Shown in pieces: positions 17,272-23,730 of a DNA stretch of 64,000 bases; the stretch's first letter is position 1; each line of letters opens with the position of its first letter. The notes beneath the pieces are model-generated. The model saw only the letters and a program-made list of their open reading frames with translations. It was not told where the DNA came from and searched no databases. Origin of the DNA: Clostridia bacterium (lineage in GTDB: Bacteria > Bacillota > Clostridia > Oscillospirales > Acutalibacteraceae); contig JAFRJB010000133.1 in assembly GCA_017432485.1 (NCBI GenBank), positions 21,375 to 85,374 on the forward strand. The letters run 5' to 3'. A program made the translations under genes and the position numbers.

Positions 17272-18303
17272 ATGGGACTTTTTGATAAGAAAGAATGTGC
17301 GATTTGCGGCAAATCCGTCGGCTTATTAGGCGCCAGAAAAGTGGAAGACGGCACCATTTGTTCGGATTGCACCAAGAAACTTTCACCTTTTTTCAGTGAG
17401 AGAAAAAAATCGACAGTAGCCGATATTAAAGCACAGTTGGATTACAGAGAGCAAAACCGCCAAAATCTCAATTACTTTAATCCTTCAAGAGTTTACGGAA
17501 ACGGCACTAAAATTTATTTTGATGATGCGCAACGTAAATTCTGTGTTACCCACAAGAGCGATTACCGCGCGGCAAATGCGGATTTAATTGATTACTCGCA
17601 GGTGACAAGTGCAACCTACAGAGTGGATGAAGACAGAACCGAGCGCTATCGTACCGATGCACAGGGTAATAAGGTATCCTACAGCCCGCCGCAGTATGAT
17701 TGCAGCTATGAATTTGAAATTTATCTTAGTATTAACAGCCCGTATTTTAGCGAAATCAGGTTTGATTTAACCGGCACATTCGGCAGACCAAACAGCCAAT
17801 TTACCGATGAATACCGCCGCTTGGAACAGATGGCAAATGAAATTGTTTCCACCTTTGGCGGCAGCGGTACAGGACCGATGGGCGGCAGTTTCGGTGTCGG
17901 CATGGGCTCCGGTATCGGCGGCGCAGTTGCTGCCGGAATCGGTGCGGCAATCAACGGCTTTCAACAGCAGCCGATGCAGGGCGGTTATCAGCAGATGAAC
18001 AACCAGCCGATGCAGGGCGGTTATCAGCAGATGAACAACCAACCGATGCAGCAGGGTTACCAGCAGCAACAGCCGATGCAGCAAGGCTACCAGCAACAAC
18101 AGCCGATGCAGCAGGGGTATCAACAGCAGCCGATGCAGCAGGGCTATCAGCAACAACAGCCGATGCAGCAGGGGTATCAACAGCAGCAACAACCACCGAT
18201 GCAGCAGCCGCAACAACAGCAGCCGATGCAGTGGACTTGCCCGAATTGCGGCAGCATTAACTCGACTAACTTCTGCCAAAACTGCGGCACACCAAAGCCG
18301 TAA
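17272..18303 (+). CDS. DUF4428-type zinc-finger protein with Gln/Met/Tyr-rich repeats and C-terminal zinc ribbon
   Basis: The N-terminus holds a treble-clef-like zinc motif (CAICGKSVGLLGARK and CSDCTKKL), the pattern of DUF4428. A globular region to about residue 195 follows (VTSATYRVDEDRTERYRTD; CSYEFEIYLSINSPYFSEIR). Next comes a glycine-rich hydrophobic segment (GMGSGIGGAVAAGIGAAING), then about 95 residues of imperfect tandem repeats of the type QPMQQGYQQQ, and finally a zinc ribbon CPNCG...CQNCG. The repeat region is visible as repeated DNA at 17965-18230. AGGAG lies 9 nt before the ATG. Its position inside the YdjI/G/H-like cluster suggests a shared membrane-associated complex. The function is unknown. 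Confidence 0.8.
   Translation: MGLFDKKECAICGKSVGLLGARKVEDGTICSDCTKKLSPFFSERKKSTVADIKAQLDYREQNRQNLNYFNPSRVYGNGTKIYFDDAQRKFCVTHKSDYRAANADLIDYSQVTSATYRVDEDRTERYRTDAQGNKVSYSPPQYDCSYEFEIYLSINSPYFSEIRFDLTGTFGRPNSQFTDEYRRLEQMANEIVSTFGGSGTGPMGGSFGVGMGSGIGGAVAAGIGAAINGFQQQPMQGGYQQMNNQPMQGGYQQMNNQPMQQGYQQQQPMQQGYQQQQPMQQGYQQQPMQQGYQQQQPMQQGYQQQQQPPMQQPQQQQPMQWTCPNCGSINSTNFCQNCGTPKP
17965..18230 (+). repeat. In-frame tandem repeats encoding QPMQQGYQQ-type units
   Basis: Repeated units of about 30-45 nt built from CCGATGCAGCAGGGNTATCA and glutamine codons, all in frame within the DUF4428-type gene. The first two units are a near-identical 45-nt duplication (17974 and 18019 onward). The number of units is likely variable among strains. 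Confidence 0.85.
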
Positions 18304-18316
18304 GCGAGGCTTGCGC

Positions 18317-18381
18317 AGTGAATAGTGAATAGTGAATAATTTCGGGCGGGACACCCGCACCCGATTATGAAGCATTATTCA
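18317..18381 (+). repeat. Heptad array AGTGAAT x3 with GC hairpin
   Basis: AGTGAAT recurs at 18317, 18324 and 18331 (period 7). TGAATAAT (18333-18340) can pair with ATTATTCA (18374-18381), closing over a GC hairpin at 18343-18363 (GCGGG-ACA-CCCGC inside). It lies between two genes of the zinc-ribbon cluster and is related in design to the other heptad elements of the window. Confidence 0.6.
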
Positions 18382-18400
18382 TTTTTGATGAGGAGGAACT

Positions 18401-19516
18401 ATGGCAGCTAATCTTGATTATAAATGCTTAGCGTGCGGCGGAAACCTTGAGTTTGATACCGCAACGCAAAAAATGAAATGTCCGTACTGCGGTTCTACGT
18501 TTGATGTGAGTGAATTGCAGCAGATGGATACTGTTTTGGACACACAGCAGGCGGATATGGGGCAACCGCAACAGCCGCAGCAGCCGCAAGGGGATTCTTT
18601 TGATTGGAATACCTCCGGCGGCGAGCAGTGGATGGAAAACGATATGAATGTTTTTGTCTGCAAATCCTGCGGCGGTGAAATTGTAGCGGACCCGACTACG
18701 GCGGCAACTTCTTGCCCGTATTGCGGCAATGCGACCGTTCTCAGCGGCAGGCTTTCCGGTGTGCTTAAACCGAACTATGTGATTCCCTTTAAACTCAATA
18801 AGGAGCAGGCAAAAGCAAAACTCAAAGAGTACACAAGTAACCGCAAATTTGCCCCGAGAGCTTTTAAGGATGAAAACCGCTTAGAAGAAATAAAAGGCGT
18901 GTATGTACCGTTTTGGTTGTTTGATTCCAATATCAATGCCTCTGTGCAATATGAAGGTACGACGGTCAGAACCTGGCGCGACAGTAAATATCAGTATACC
19001 GAAACAAGTTTTTATGATATCTACCGCCAAGGCAATATGAGTTTTAACAATATTCCGGTTGACGGTTCCACCAAAATGCCGGATGACTTAATGGAATCCA
19101 TTGAGCCGTTTAACTTTGCTGAAGCAGTTGATTTCCAAACCGCTTACCTTGCCGGTTATCTTGCCGATAAGTATGATGTGGGAATGGAAGAGAGTATTCC
19201 CAGAGCCAACGAGAGAATTAAACATTCCGCGGAAGATACCTTGCGCGGTACGGTGCAGGGCTATGCTACCGTTACCCCGCGCTTTAGTTCGGTGCAGTTG
19301 CTCAACGGTGTTTCCAAGTACGCACTTTATCCGGTTTGGATTTTAAATACCGACTATAAGGGCGAAAAATACACCTTTGCCATGAATGGGCAAACCGGTA
19401 AGTTTGTCGGTAATTTGCCGATTGATAAAGGCAAGTTATGGGGACTCTTTGCCGGTGTGGCGGCAGGTGTCGGTGCGTTAACATATTTAATTTGTATGTT
19501 ATTAAATCTTTTTTAG
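18401..19516 (+). CDS. YdjG-like TFIIB-type zinc-ribbon membrane protein
   Basis: The N-terminus has two zinc ribbons: CLACGG...CPYCGS (residues about 8-30) and CKSCGGEI...CPYCGN (about 87-110). They are separated by a Gln/Pro-rich linker. A soluble domain of about 220 residues follows, with conserved GVYVPFWLFDSNINAS and YALYPVWILNTDYKGEKYTF. A C-terminal transmembrane helix (LWGLFAGVAAGVGALTYLI) tail-anchors the protein. In B. subtilis the YdjG homologue works with YdjH and YdjI to place a PspA-type protein at the membrane; that role is inferred here. AGGAGG lies 4 nt before the ATG, and the TPM gene follows 13 nt after the stop. Confidence 0.85.
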   Translation: MAANLDYKCLACGGNLEFDTATQKMKCPYCGSTFDVSELQQMDTVLDTQQADMGQPQQPQQPQGDSFDWNTSGGEQWMENDMNVFVCKSCGGEIVADPTTAATSCPYCGNATVLSGRLSGVLKPNYVIPFKLNKEQAKAKLKEYTSNRKFAPRAFKDENRLEEIKGVYVPFWLFDSNINASVQYEGTTVRTWRDSKYQYTETSFYDIYRQGNMSFNNIPVDGSTKMPDDLMESIEPFNFAEAVDFQTAYLAGYLADKYDVGMEESIPRANERIKHSAEDTLRGTVQGYATVTPRFSSVQLLNGVSKYALYPVWILNTDYKGEKYTFAMNGQTGKFVGNLPIDKGKLWGLFAGVAAGVGALTYLICMLLNLF

Positions 19517-19529
19517 GAGGTGCAGTGAG

Positions 19530-20330
19530 ATGAAAAAATTATTATCAATCAGCTTGGTTCTTTTGCTCATTGCAGCTCTTATGGTGCCTGCGTTTGCAGC
19601 AGAAGAAAAGAAATACTGTGTAGATGATTGCGGTTTTTTGCAGGAAAATGAGTTAAGTGAGGTCGAAAACCGTCTTGCTACACTCAGTGACAAAATGAAT
19701 ATGGATTTTGTTGTTGTCACGACCGATAATTTGGAAGGCAAAACCAAAACGGCATATGCCGATGATTATTATGACTACAATGGCTATGGTGAAGGCAGAC
19801 AAGGCGACAGAAGCGGTGTGTTACTGCTTGTTTACAAACTCAGTGACGGCAGCACCGAGCGCTGGATTAGCACCCGCGGCTATGGTATTACCGCTTTTAC
19901 GGACTACGGCATCCAATATGTCGGTAAGCAGTTAGTGCCGCTGATGGATGACGGTCAGTGGAAAGAAGCGTTTCTGCTCTATGCCGATTTGTCGGAAGAT
20001 TTGGTCAATCGCGCCAATGAAGGCAAACCGTTAGATTCCAACAATGCGCCGAAACAGCACAATGTATTCATGGGCGTTGTGATTGCGTTAGTAGTCGGTT
20101 TATTGGTGGCTTTCATTGTGATGAGCAGTATCAAGAAAAAATATAAGCCCGTTACTTTCAAGGCAAATGCAACCGATTATTTGGTAGGCGGCTCTTTGAA
20201 TGTTACCGGTGCTTACGATAACTTCAGAACGACATCGGTCACCAGAACAGCCATTCAGAGTAATTCCGGCGGCGGTTCTTCGACCCACAGGTCTTCTTCC
20301 GGTGCTTCGCACGGAGGCGGCGGATTCTAA
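19530..20330 (+). CDS. YdjH-like TPM-domain membrane protein
   Basis: A signal peptide (MKKLLSISLVLLLIAALMVP, then AFAAEE) leads into an extracytoplasmic TPM domain (YCVDDCGFLQENELSEVENR; DFVVVTTDNLEGKT; GDRSGVLLLVYKLSDG; ISTRGYG), covering about residues 25-170. One transmembrane helix (VFMGVVIALVVGLLVAFIVM, about 175-195) follows, then a cytoplasmic tail ending in the Ser/Gly-rich GGGSSTHRSSSGASHGGGGF that is typical of YgcG/TPM proteins. AGGAGG is 10 nt before the ATG. It is the last gene of the cluster and is followed by two terminators. Confidence 0.88.
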   Translation: MKKLLSISLVLLLIAALMVPAFAAEEKKYCVDDCGFLQENELSEVENRLATLSDKMNMDFVVVTTDNLEGKTKTAYADDYYDYNGYGEGRQGDRSGVLLLVYKLSDGSTERWISTRGYGITAFTDYGIQYVGKQLVPLMDDGQWKEAFLLYADLSEDLVNRANEGKPLDSNNAPKQHNVFMGVVIALVVGLLVAFIVMSSIKKKYKPVTFKANATDYLVGGSLNVTGAYDNFRTTSVTRTAIQSNSGGGSSTHRSSSGASHGGGGF

Positions 20331-20335
20331 TAATT

Positions 20336-20371
20336 AAAAATGCTGTAGGCGCGTTACCTACAGCATTTTTT
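20336..20371 (+). terminator. Intrinsic terminator after the TPM gene
   Basis: AAAAATGCTGTAGG (20336-20349) pairs with CCTACAGCATTTTT (20357-20370), with a 7-nt loop and a T run. Confidence 0.88.
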
Positions 20372-20377
20372 AGTGTT

Positions 20378-20401
20378 CAGTTTTCAGTTTTCAGTGTTCA
20401 G
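20378..20401 (+). repeat. Heptad array CAGTTTT/CAGTGTT x4, single arm
   Basis: CAG occurs at 20378, 20385, 20392 and 20399, a strict 7-nt period, between two terminator hairpins. No complementary CTG array is present nearby. Confidence 0.65.
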
Positions 20402-20403
20402 TT

Positions 20404-20426
20404 GTGCCGCTTCGCGGCACTTTTTT
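20404..20426 (+). terminator. Second intrinsic terminator, + strand
   Basis: GTGCCGC (20404-20410), loop TTC, GCGGCAC (20414-20420), then six T. The T run reaches the stop codon of the convergent minus-strand small gene. Confidence 0.75.
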
Positions 20427-20682
20427 ATGTGTAGTAATGCCTGTTGTCAAATGCTTCGGCGCGCAGTTTAACAAGTTTCATGCGTTCCATTTCATCGGCA
20501 TTCAGTGCATCGCTATCTAATAAAAGGTCGGCGATTTCACCGGGGCTGAATCCGAGATCCTCATATAATCCCAACCTTTCAGTGAGCACATCATCTCTAA
20601 ATTTGGTAGTATAGCTTGTACTTTCACCGATTTCATCTTCTTTGAAGCATACTCTTTTTGTAAATCTTTCGCTGTAATCCAT
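20425..20682 (-). CDS. Small protein of unknown function with a phage-like YEDLGFSPGEI motif
   Basis: A soluble, acidic protein of 85 residues beginning MDYSERFTKRVCFKED. The segment ERLGLYEDLGFSPGEIADLL resembles the ERLAxYEDTGLTPEEI motif common in small phage- and plasmid-encoded proteins of Clostridia. The N-terminal TKRVCFKEDEIGESTSYT also fits that group. The frame extends upstream, but GGGAGAAAAC ending next to the ATG (complement of 20680-20682) fixes the start. It lies behind a structured leader RNA and a terminator on the same strand, so its expression may be attenuated. Function is unknown, and a link to mobile elements is only inferred. Confidence 0.7.
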   Translation of the reverse strand: MDYSERFTKRVCFKEDEIGESTSYTTKFRDDVLTERLGLYEDLGFSPGEIADLLLDSDALNADEMERMKLVKLRAEAFDNRHYYT

Positions 20683-20695
20683 GTTTTCTCCCAAT

Positions 20696-20722
20696 AAAAA
20701 AGTGCGTAGCAAAGCCACGCAC
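20696..20722 (-). terminator. Terminator/attenuator upstream of the small minus-strand gene
   Basis: On the minus strand GTGCGTGGC, loop TTT, GCTACGCAC (one mismatch) is followed by six T (complement of 20696-20701). It ends 13 nt before the ATG at 20682, overlapping the leader rather than a coding end, so it acts before the gene. Confidence 0.7.
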
Positions 20723-20849
20723 GAAAAACACATGACTCATTTGCTGCGACACAAAATTTTCAACAACTAATGCGTGAAAATTGAGCCTGTATTTTTACCG
20801 AGATAAAAATACACGCAATTAGTTGTGAAAAATAAAATTTTATGTCGCA
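20723..20849 (-). ncRNA. Structured leader RNA or small RNA with long stem-loop
   Basis: On the minus strand TGCGACATAAAATTTT (from 20849) begins an imperfect stem of about 35 bp closing with AAAATTTTGTGTCGCA (ending at 20745). The arms also share ACAACTAATTGCGTG and CACGCATTAGTTGT. Inside is a perfect hairpin GTATTTTTA/TAAAAATAC. A promoter directly upstream predicts a start at about 20848, the base of the stem. The RNA would run about 150 nt to the terminator at 20696. I do not recognise the family. The same DNA could also be a small palindromic mobile repeat. Confidence 0.55.
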
Positions 20850-20854
20850 AAGTT

Positions 20855-20883
20855 ATTTTAACATAATCATCAGTAAAAATCAA
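20855..20883 (-). promoter_or_regulatory. Minus-strand promoter of the leader RNA
   Basis: Read on the minus strand: -35 TTGATT (complement of 20878-20883), 17-nt spacer, -10 TAAAAT (complement of 20855-20860). Confidence 0.6.
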
Positions 20884-20950
20884 CTGCACGCAGTGCAACT
20901 GTGAGCGCAGCGAAAACTGTAAACGCAGTGAACAACTGCGCATGAAATGC
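20884..20950. repeat. Short degenerate repeats of AACTG/CGCAGTG
   Basis: Three to four loosely repeated units combining AACTG and (A)CGCAGTG: 20882-20896, 20897-20913, 20914-20931 and a more diverged copy to 20951. No coding potential is seen. They fill the gap between the leader promoter and the palindromic terminator. Confidence 0.4.
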
Positions 20951-20956
20951 GTAACT

Positions 20957-20994
20957 AAAAAACTGCTATCAGGAATTCCTGATAGCAGTTTTTT
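20957..20994 (-). terminator. 38-bp perfect palindrome, terminator of the carboxylesterase gene
   Basis: Positions 20957-20975 are the exact reverse complement of 20976-20994, with six A and six T at the ends and GAATTC at the centre. It touches the stop codon of the minus-strand esterase gene and can terminate in both directions. Confidence 0.85.
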
Positions 20995-22334
20995 TAAATC
21001 GGTCCATCGTTATGGATAGTTTTATCAAACATGTATTTTTTATCCCAGGGCATCATTTTTGTGTCTTCGCAAAAGCGCATCGGGGTTTTAATGCCGGGTT
21101 TCCACTCCGGTATTTCGGGGCAGTTCGGGTCGCCGGTTTTAACAAAAGCGGCGAGGGATTTACTCATTTGGTTGGCAATGGTGTGGTCAATTTCCTCAAA
21201 GGGGCGCCAACTAATATCCAAAGTATTAAACACATACAATAAATCGGAAGAATGCCAAGCGCCCATATTATCACCCGGAAGAGCGCGGGCAAAGTTTGCC
21301 ATCCAAACCTTATTGCCGCCGCGCATACCTTTTTTGGCAAAGGCTTGGCTCATTTTTAAGAGTGCAAAGCAAAACATATCTTTGGAAGTGACACTGACTA
21401 CCATCGGGAAGTTGGTCGGTACGGTCTTCATTTTGAAGTTTTCTTTGGTGATAAGTTCGCCATCATAAGTCGGCAGGGCGCTCATAAGTGAAATTTTGCA
21501 TTCCTCAAAAGCCTTGCGCCACGCCCAATAGAGCTCTTCATCACTCAGTTCATCGCGCACTTGAAGAATGGTTTCTTTGCCGGCATACTGCACCACTTTA
21601 TCCCAAAACTCTTTGGTTTTTTCAGGGGTTTTGGGCTTAACAATTTTTCTTTGTATCCCGGCGGCGCTCATAATGACCGCACCGTGCAGTTTGATATGCT
21701 TCATCCTCTCGGTCGAGAGCAGTAAATCTACACTCATACCGCCGGCGCTTTCGCCGGAGAGGGTGATTTTGTCGGGGTCGCCGCCGAATGCGGCAATATG
21801 TTTTTTTACCCACTCAATGGCGAGCATCTGGTCATACAGACCGTAGTTACCGCATTTGCCGTTTTCATCTTTTAAATCGGGGTGGGAGCAAAATCCATAG
21901 GGGGTAACGCGGTAGTTCATTGCCACCCAAATAATGCCGTTTTTGGCGCTTTCCACACCGGTGGTGTGCCCTTCATCGGCACTGCCGCTGACAAAGCCGC
22001 CGCCGAAGGTGTAGATGAGCACCGGGCAGTTTTCGGCATCTTTCGGGGTGACAATATTCAGATTCAGGCAGTCTTCATTATAGGTAAAACTTTGCCCCTC
22101 TCTGAATTCTTTGTAGAAAAAAGGTGATGTTTCTTTATCATCGGTAAAGCCGCGCTCCTGCGGGCAGCAGGGACCGTAAGCCGTGGCATCAAAGACACCT
22201 TCCCACGATTCAATCGCAGTGGGGTATTGCCAGCGGCCGGCTGCGGCATACTTGATACCGCGAAATTCGTACCGGTCTTCAAACTCAAGACCTTTAATCT
22301 CACCCATTGGGGTAGAAATAGTTTTGGTTTGCAT
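20994..22334 (-). CDS. Type-B carboxylesterase (alpha/beta hydrolase)
   Basis: Serine hydrolase of the carboxylesterase/cholinesterase family, 446 residues. The oxyanion region is YTFGGGFVSGSADEGHT and the nucleophile elbow is SGESAGGMSVDLLL. The family segments NEDCLNLNIVTP and GNYGLYDQMLAIEWVKKHIA are present. Near the C-terminus GAWHSSDLLYVFN supplies the probable catalytic histidine. There is no signal peptide, so it should be cytoplasmic. The frame opens at an upstream ATG (22349), but GAGAGGAAA directly precedes ATG 22334. It is transcribed opposite to most of the window. The natural ester substrate is unknown. Confidence 0.88.
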   Translation of the reverse strand: MQTKTISTPMGEIKGLEFEDRYEFRGIKYAAAGRWQYPTAIESWEGVFDATAYGPCCPQERGFTDDKETSPFFYKEFREGQSFTYNEDCLNLNIVTPKDAENCPVLIYTFGGGFVSGSADEGHTTGVESAKNGIIWVAMNYRVTPYGFCSHPDLKDENGKCGNYGLYDQMLAIEWVKKHIAAFGGDPDKITLSGESAGGMSVDLLLSTERMKHIKLHGAVIMSAAGIQRKIVKPKTPEKTKEFWDKVVQYAGKETILQVRDELSDEELYWAWRKAFEECKISLMSALPTYDGELITKENFKMKTVPTNFPMVVSVTSKDMFCFALLKMSQAFAKKGMRGGNKVWMANFARALPGDNMGAWHSSDLLYVFNTLDISWRPFEEIDHTIANQMSKSLAAFVKTGDPNCPEIPEWKPGIKTPMRFCEDTKMMPWDKKYMFDKTIHNDGPI

Positions 22335-22409
22335 AGTGTTTCCTCTCATACATTGTAGTTGGAAAAGTGCTAATTATATTGTAAATGATTTAAAATGATT
22401 TCACAAGAT

Positions 22410-23102
22410 TCAGGAAAGGTTAGAAAGAATGTATTCCAGCGCTTGGGTGCAGTTTTGTACTTGAACAGTTGCTTTTTGCGGCTCTTTTAATTGAATGCCG
22501 ATGGAAGTAGCAGTATACTCAAACATGGTGTAATCATTGGCGCTGTCACCGACTGCAACCATGTCAGCCGGTGAAATATGCAGATATTCGGAGAGATACT
22601 CCAGCGCCGCTCGCTTGCAAATGGGTTTTGGAATAAAATCAACGACATCGTTGAAGTATTCGATATGGACATTCTCTAAGCGCTCCCTATTGCGCGCAAT
22701 CACTTCTCTGACAGCAGCGAATTGGGCTTCGTTTTTCGGAAAAGGTGAGAGGTTGATTTCATTGGGCTGAAACCACATATCCGGTGCGGCTTGCAATATT
22801 TCCTGCTTGATAGCGGCGAGTGTTTCCCGAACTTCTATACTGTATGGCATTGTAAACACATGTTTTGGCGGATACTCCACACCAAATTGAATCCCGGCAC
22901 CGACTTCTCCTACCAATATAGGTTCTTGCAGCTCCACTTGACGGAACATACCGCAAAGGTAGCCTAAGGGCTTGCCGGAACAAATGGCAATGCGCACACC
23001 GCGAGATTCAATTTGTTTGAGTAAATCAATATCTCGATGAAGAATACCTTTGCCGTGTTGGGCAAGTGTGCAGTCCAAGTCTAAAGCTGCTAATCGAATC
23101 AT
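22410..23102 (-). CDS. Cof-type HAD-superfamily phosphatase
   Basis: A 230-residue HAD hydrolase. Motif I is AALDLDCTLA (nucleophile and acid/base aspartates), motif II is IAICSGKP, and motif IV is VAVGDSANDYTMFE. The C2-type cap between them (about residues 80-155) matches the Cof/sucrose-phosphatase group, which dephosphorylates sugar phosphates and cofactor intermediates. AGGTG is 5 nt before the ATG. The carboxylesterase gene lies 75 nt downstream on the same strand with no clear terminator between them, so co-transcription is possible. The substrate is not predictable. Confidence 0.88.
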   Translation of the reverse strand: MIRLAALDLDCTLAQHGKGILHRDIDLLKQIESRGVRIAICSGKPLGYLCGMFRQVELQEPILVGEVGAGIQFGVEYPPKHVFTMPYSIEVRETLAAIKQEILQAAPDMWFQPNEINLSPFPKNEAQFAAVREVIARNRERLENVHIEYFNDVVDFIPKPICKRAALEYLSEYLHISPADMVAVGDSANDYTMFEYTATSIGIQLKEPQKATVQVQNCTQALEYILSNLS

Positions 23103-23168
23103 TATTTCACCTGCTTTCTTCCTTTATTATACAAGAGCTGTCGAAAAAAAGCAAAAGAAAAAATAGTG

Positions 23169-23197
23169 TTGACAAACAGAACGTGATGTGCTAATAT
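23169..23197 (+). promoter_or_regulatory. Promoter of the initiator tRNA
   Basis: -35 TTGACA (23169-23174), 17-nt spacer, -10 TAATAT (23192-23197). The block GTGTTGACAAACAG is identical to the promoter of the tRNA cluster at 7898. Confidence 0.85.
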
Positions 23198-23218
23198 ACT
23201 TGAGCAACAAAAATATAT

Positions 23219-23294
<76 letters not shown>

Positions 23295-23300
23295 AAAAAG

Positions 23301-23330
23301 AAAGACATTGCTTTGGCAATGTCTTTTCGA
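23301..23330 (+). terminator. Intrinsic terminator after tRNA-fMet
   Basis: AAAGACATTGC (23301-23311) pairs with GCAATGTCTTT (23316-23326), with a 4-nt loop. Confidence 0.8.
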
Positions 23331-23342
23331 TTTTGGCAGAGC

Positions 23343-23592
23343 CCGGGTTATGAGCCCGACAAATAAGGATTTGTCGAGCTGTTTGCTCGACAACCCTTAT
23401 TTGTCAGTTTTCAGTTTTCAGCTTTCAGTTTTCAGTTTCACCCACCGCGCGCTAGGCGCGCACCGCCCTTGATAGGGCGGTTTCATAAAATGCAAGGCGT
23501 AGCCTTGCGACTGAACACTGAACACTGAACACTGAACCCTCAAATAAGGGTTTGCGAGGTCGTCGACCTCGACAAATCCTTATTTGTTGATT
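23343..23592. repeat. Composite inverted-repeat element with heptad arrays
   Basis: In order: an 18-nt reverse-complement copy of the fMet anticodon arm (23343-23360); hairpin A bounded by GACAAATAAGG and CCTTATTTGTC (23358-23405); five CAG-headed heptads at 23405, 23412, 23419, 23426, 23433; a core of three hairpins (GCGCGC at 23447-23461, ACCGCCC/GGGCGGT at 23462-23482, GCAAGGC/GCCTTGC at 23492-23508); four CTG-headed heptads at 23511, 23518, 23525, 23532; and hairpin B bounded by CAAATAAGG and CCTTATTTG (23541-23585). The halves of A and B can also pair with each other. No ORF of note is present. Confidence 0.75.
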
Positions 23593-23597
23593 TCTTA

Positions 23598-23626
23598 TTG
23601 ACTTATTAATATAAATATTATAAAAT
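23598..23626 (+). promoter_or_regulatory. Promoter of the acidic zinc-ribbon membrane protein
   Basis: -35 TTGACT (23598-23603), 17-nt spacer, -10 TAAAAT (23621-23626). A hairpin in the leader (23636-23672, GTATTTT...AAAATAC) and a 12-codon upstream ORF (23692-23730) follow. Confidence 0.65.
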
Positions 23627-23691
23627 ATAATTTAGGTATTTTACGAAAAGCTTTGCCTTTTCGGCAAAATACGAATACTTTAACATTTACA

Positions 23692-23730
23692 ATGAAAAAA
23701 CTGCTTTTGCAGAGCAAAGGGGTTATATGA
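23692..23730 (+). other. Possible 12-codon upstream ORF overlapping the next start
   Basis: ATG 23692 opens a short frame (MKKLLLQSKGVI) whose TGA stop (23728-23730) lies inside the ATGATG start of the downstream gene. No good ribosome-binding site precedes it, so it may be chance. Confidence 0.25.

Noticed and set aside
16597..18375. Long minus-strand frames opposite the SPFH and Gln-rich repeat genes
   Set aside because: They arise from biased codons of Gln-rich and Gly-rich repeats on the + strand and encode low-complexity Leu/Arg sequence.
20723..20849. 6S RNA or known riboswitch
   Set aside because: The RNA is shorter than 6S RNA and lacks its central open bulge; no known riboswitch core motif was recognised.
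20425..20849. Type III toxin-antitoxin system
   Set aside because: The promoter-RNA-terminator-ORF order fits, but the RNA is one long stem and not tandem repeats, and the protein does not resemble ToxN-type toxins.
23405..23540. Possible CRISPR-like repeat array
   Set aside because: Units are 7 nt with no spacers of 25-40 nt and no cas genes; this is a tandem heptad repeat.
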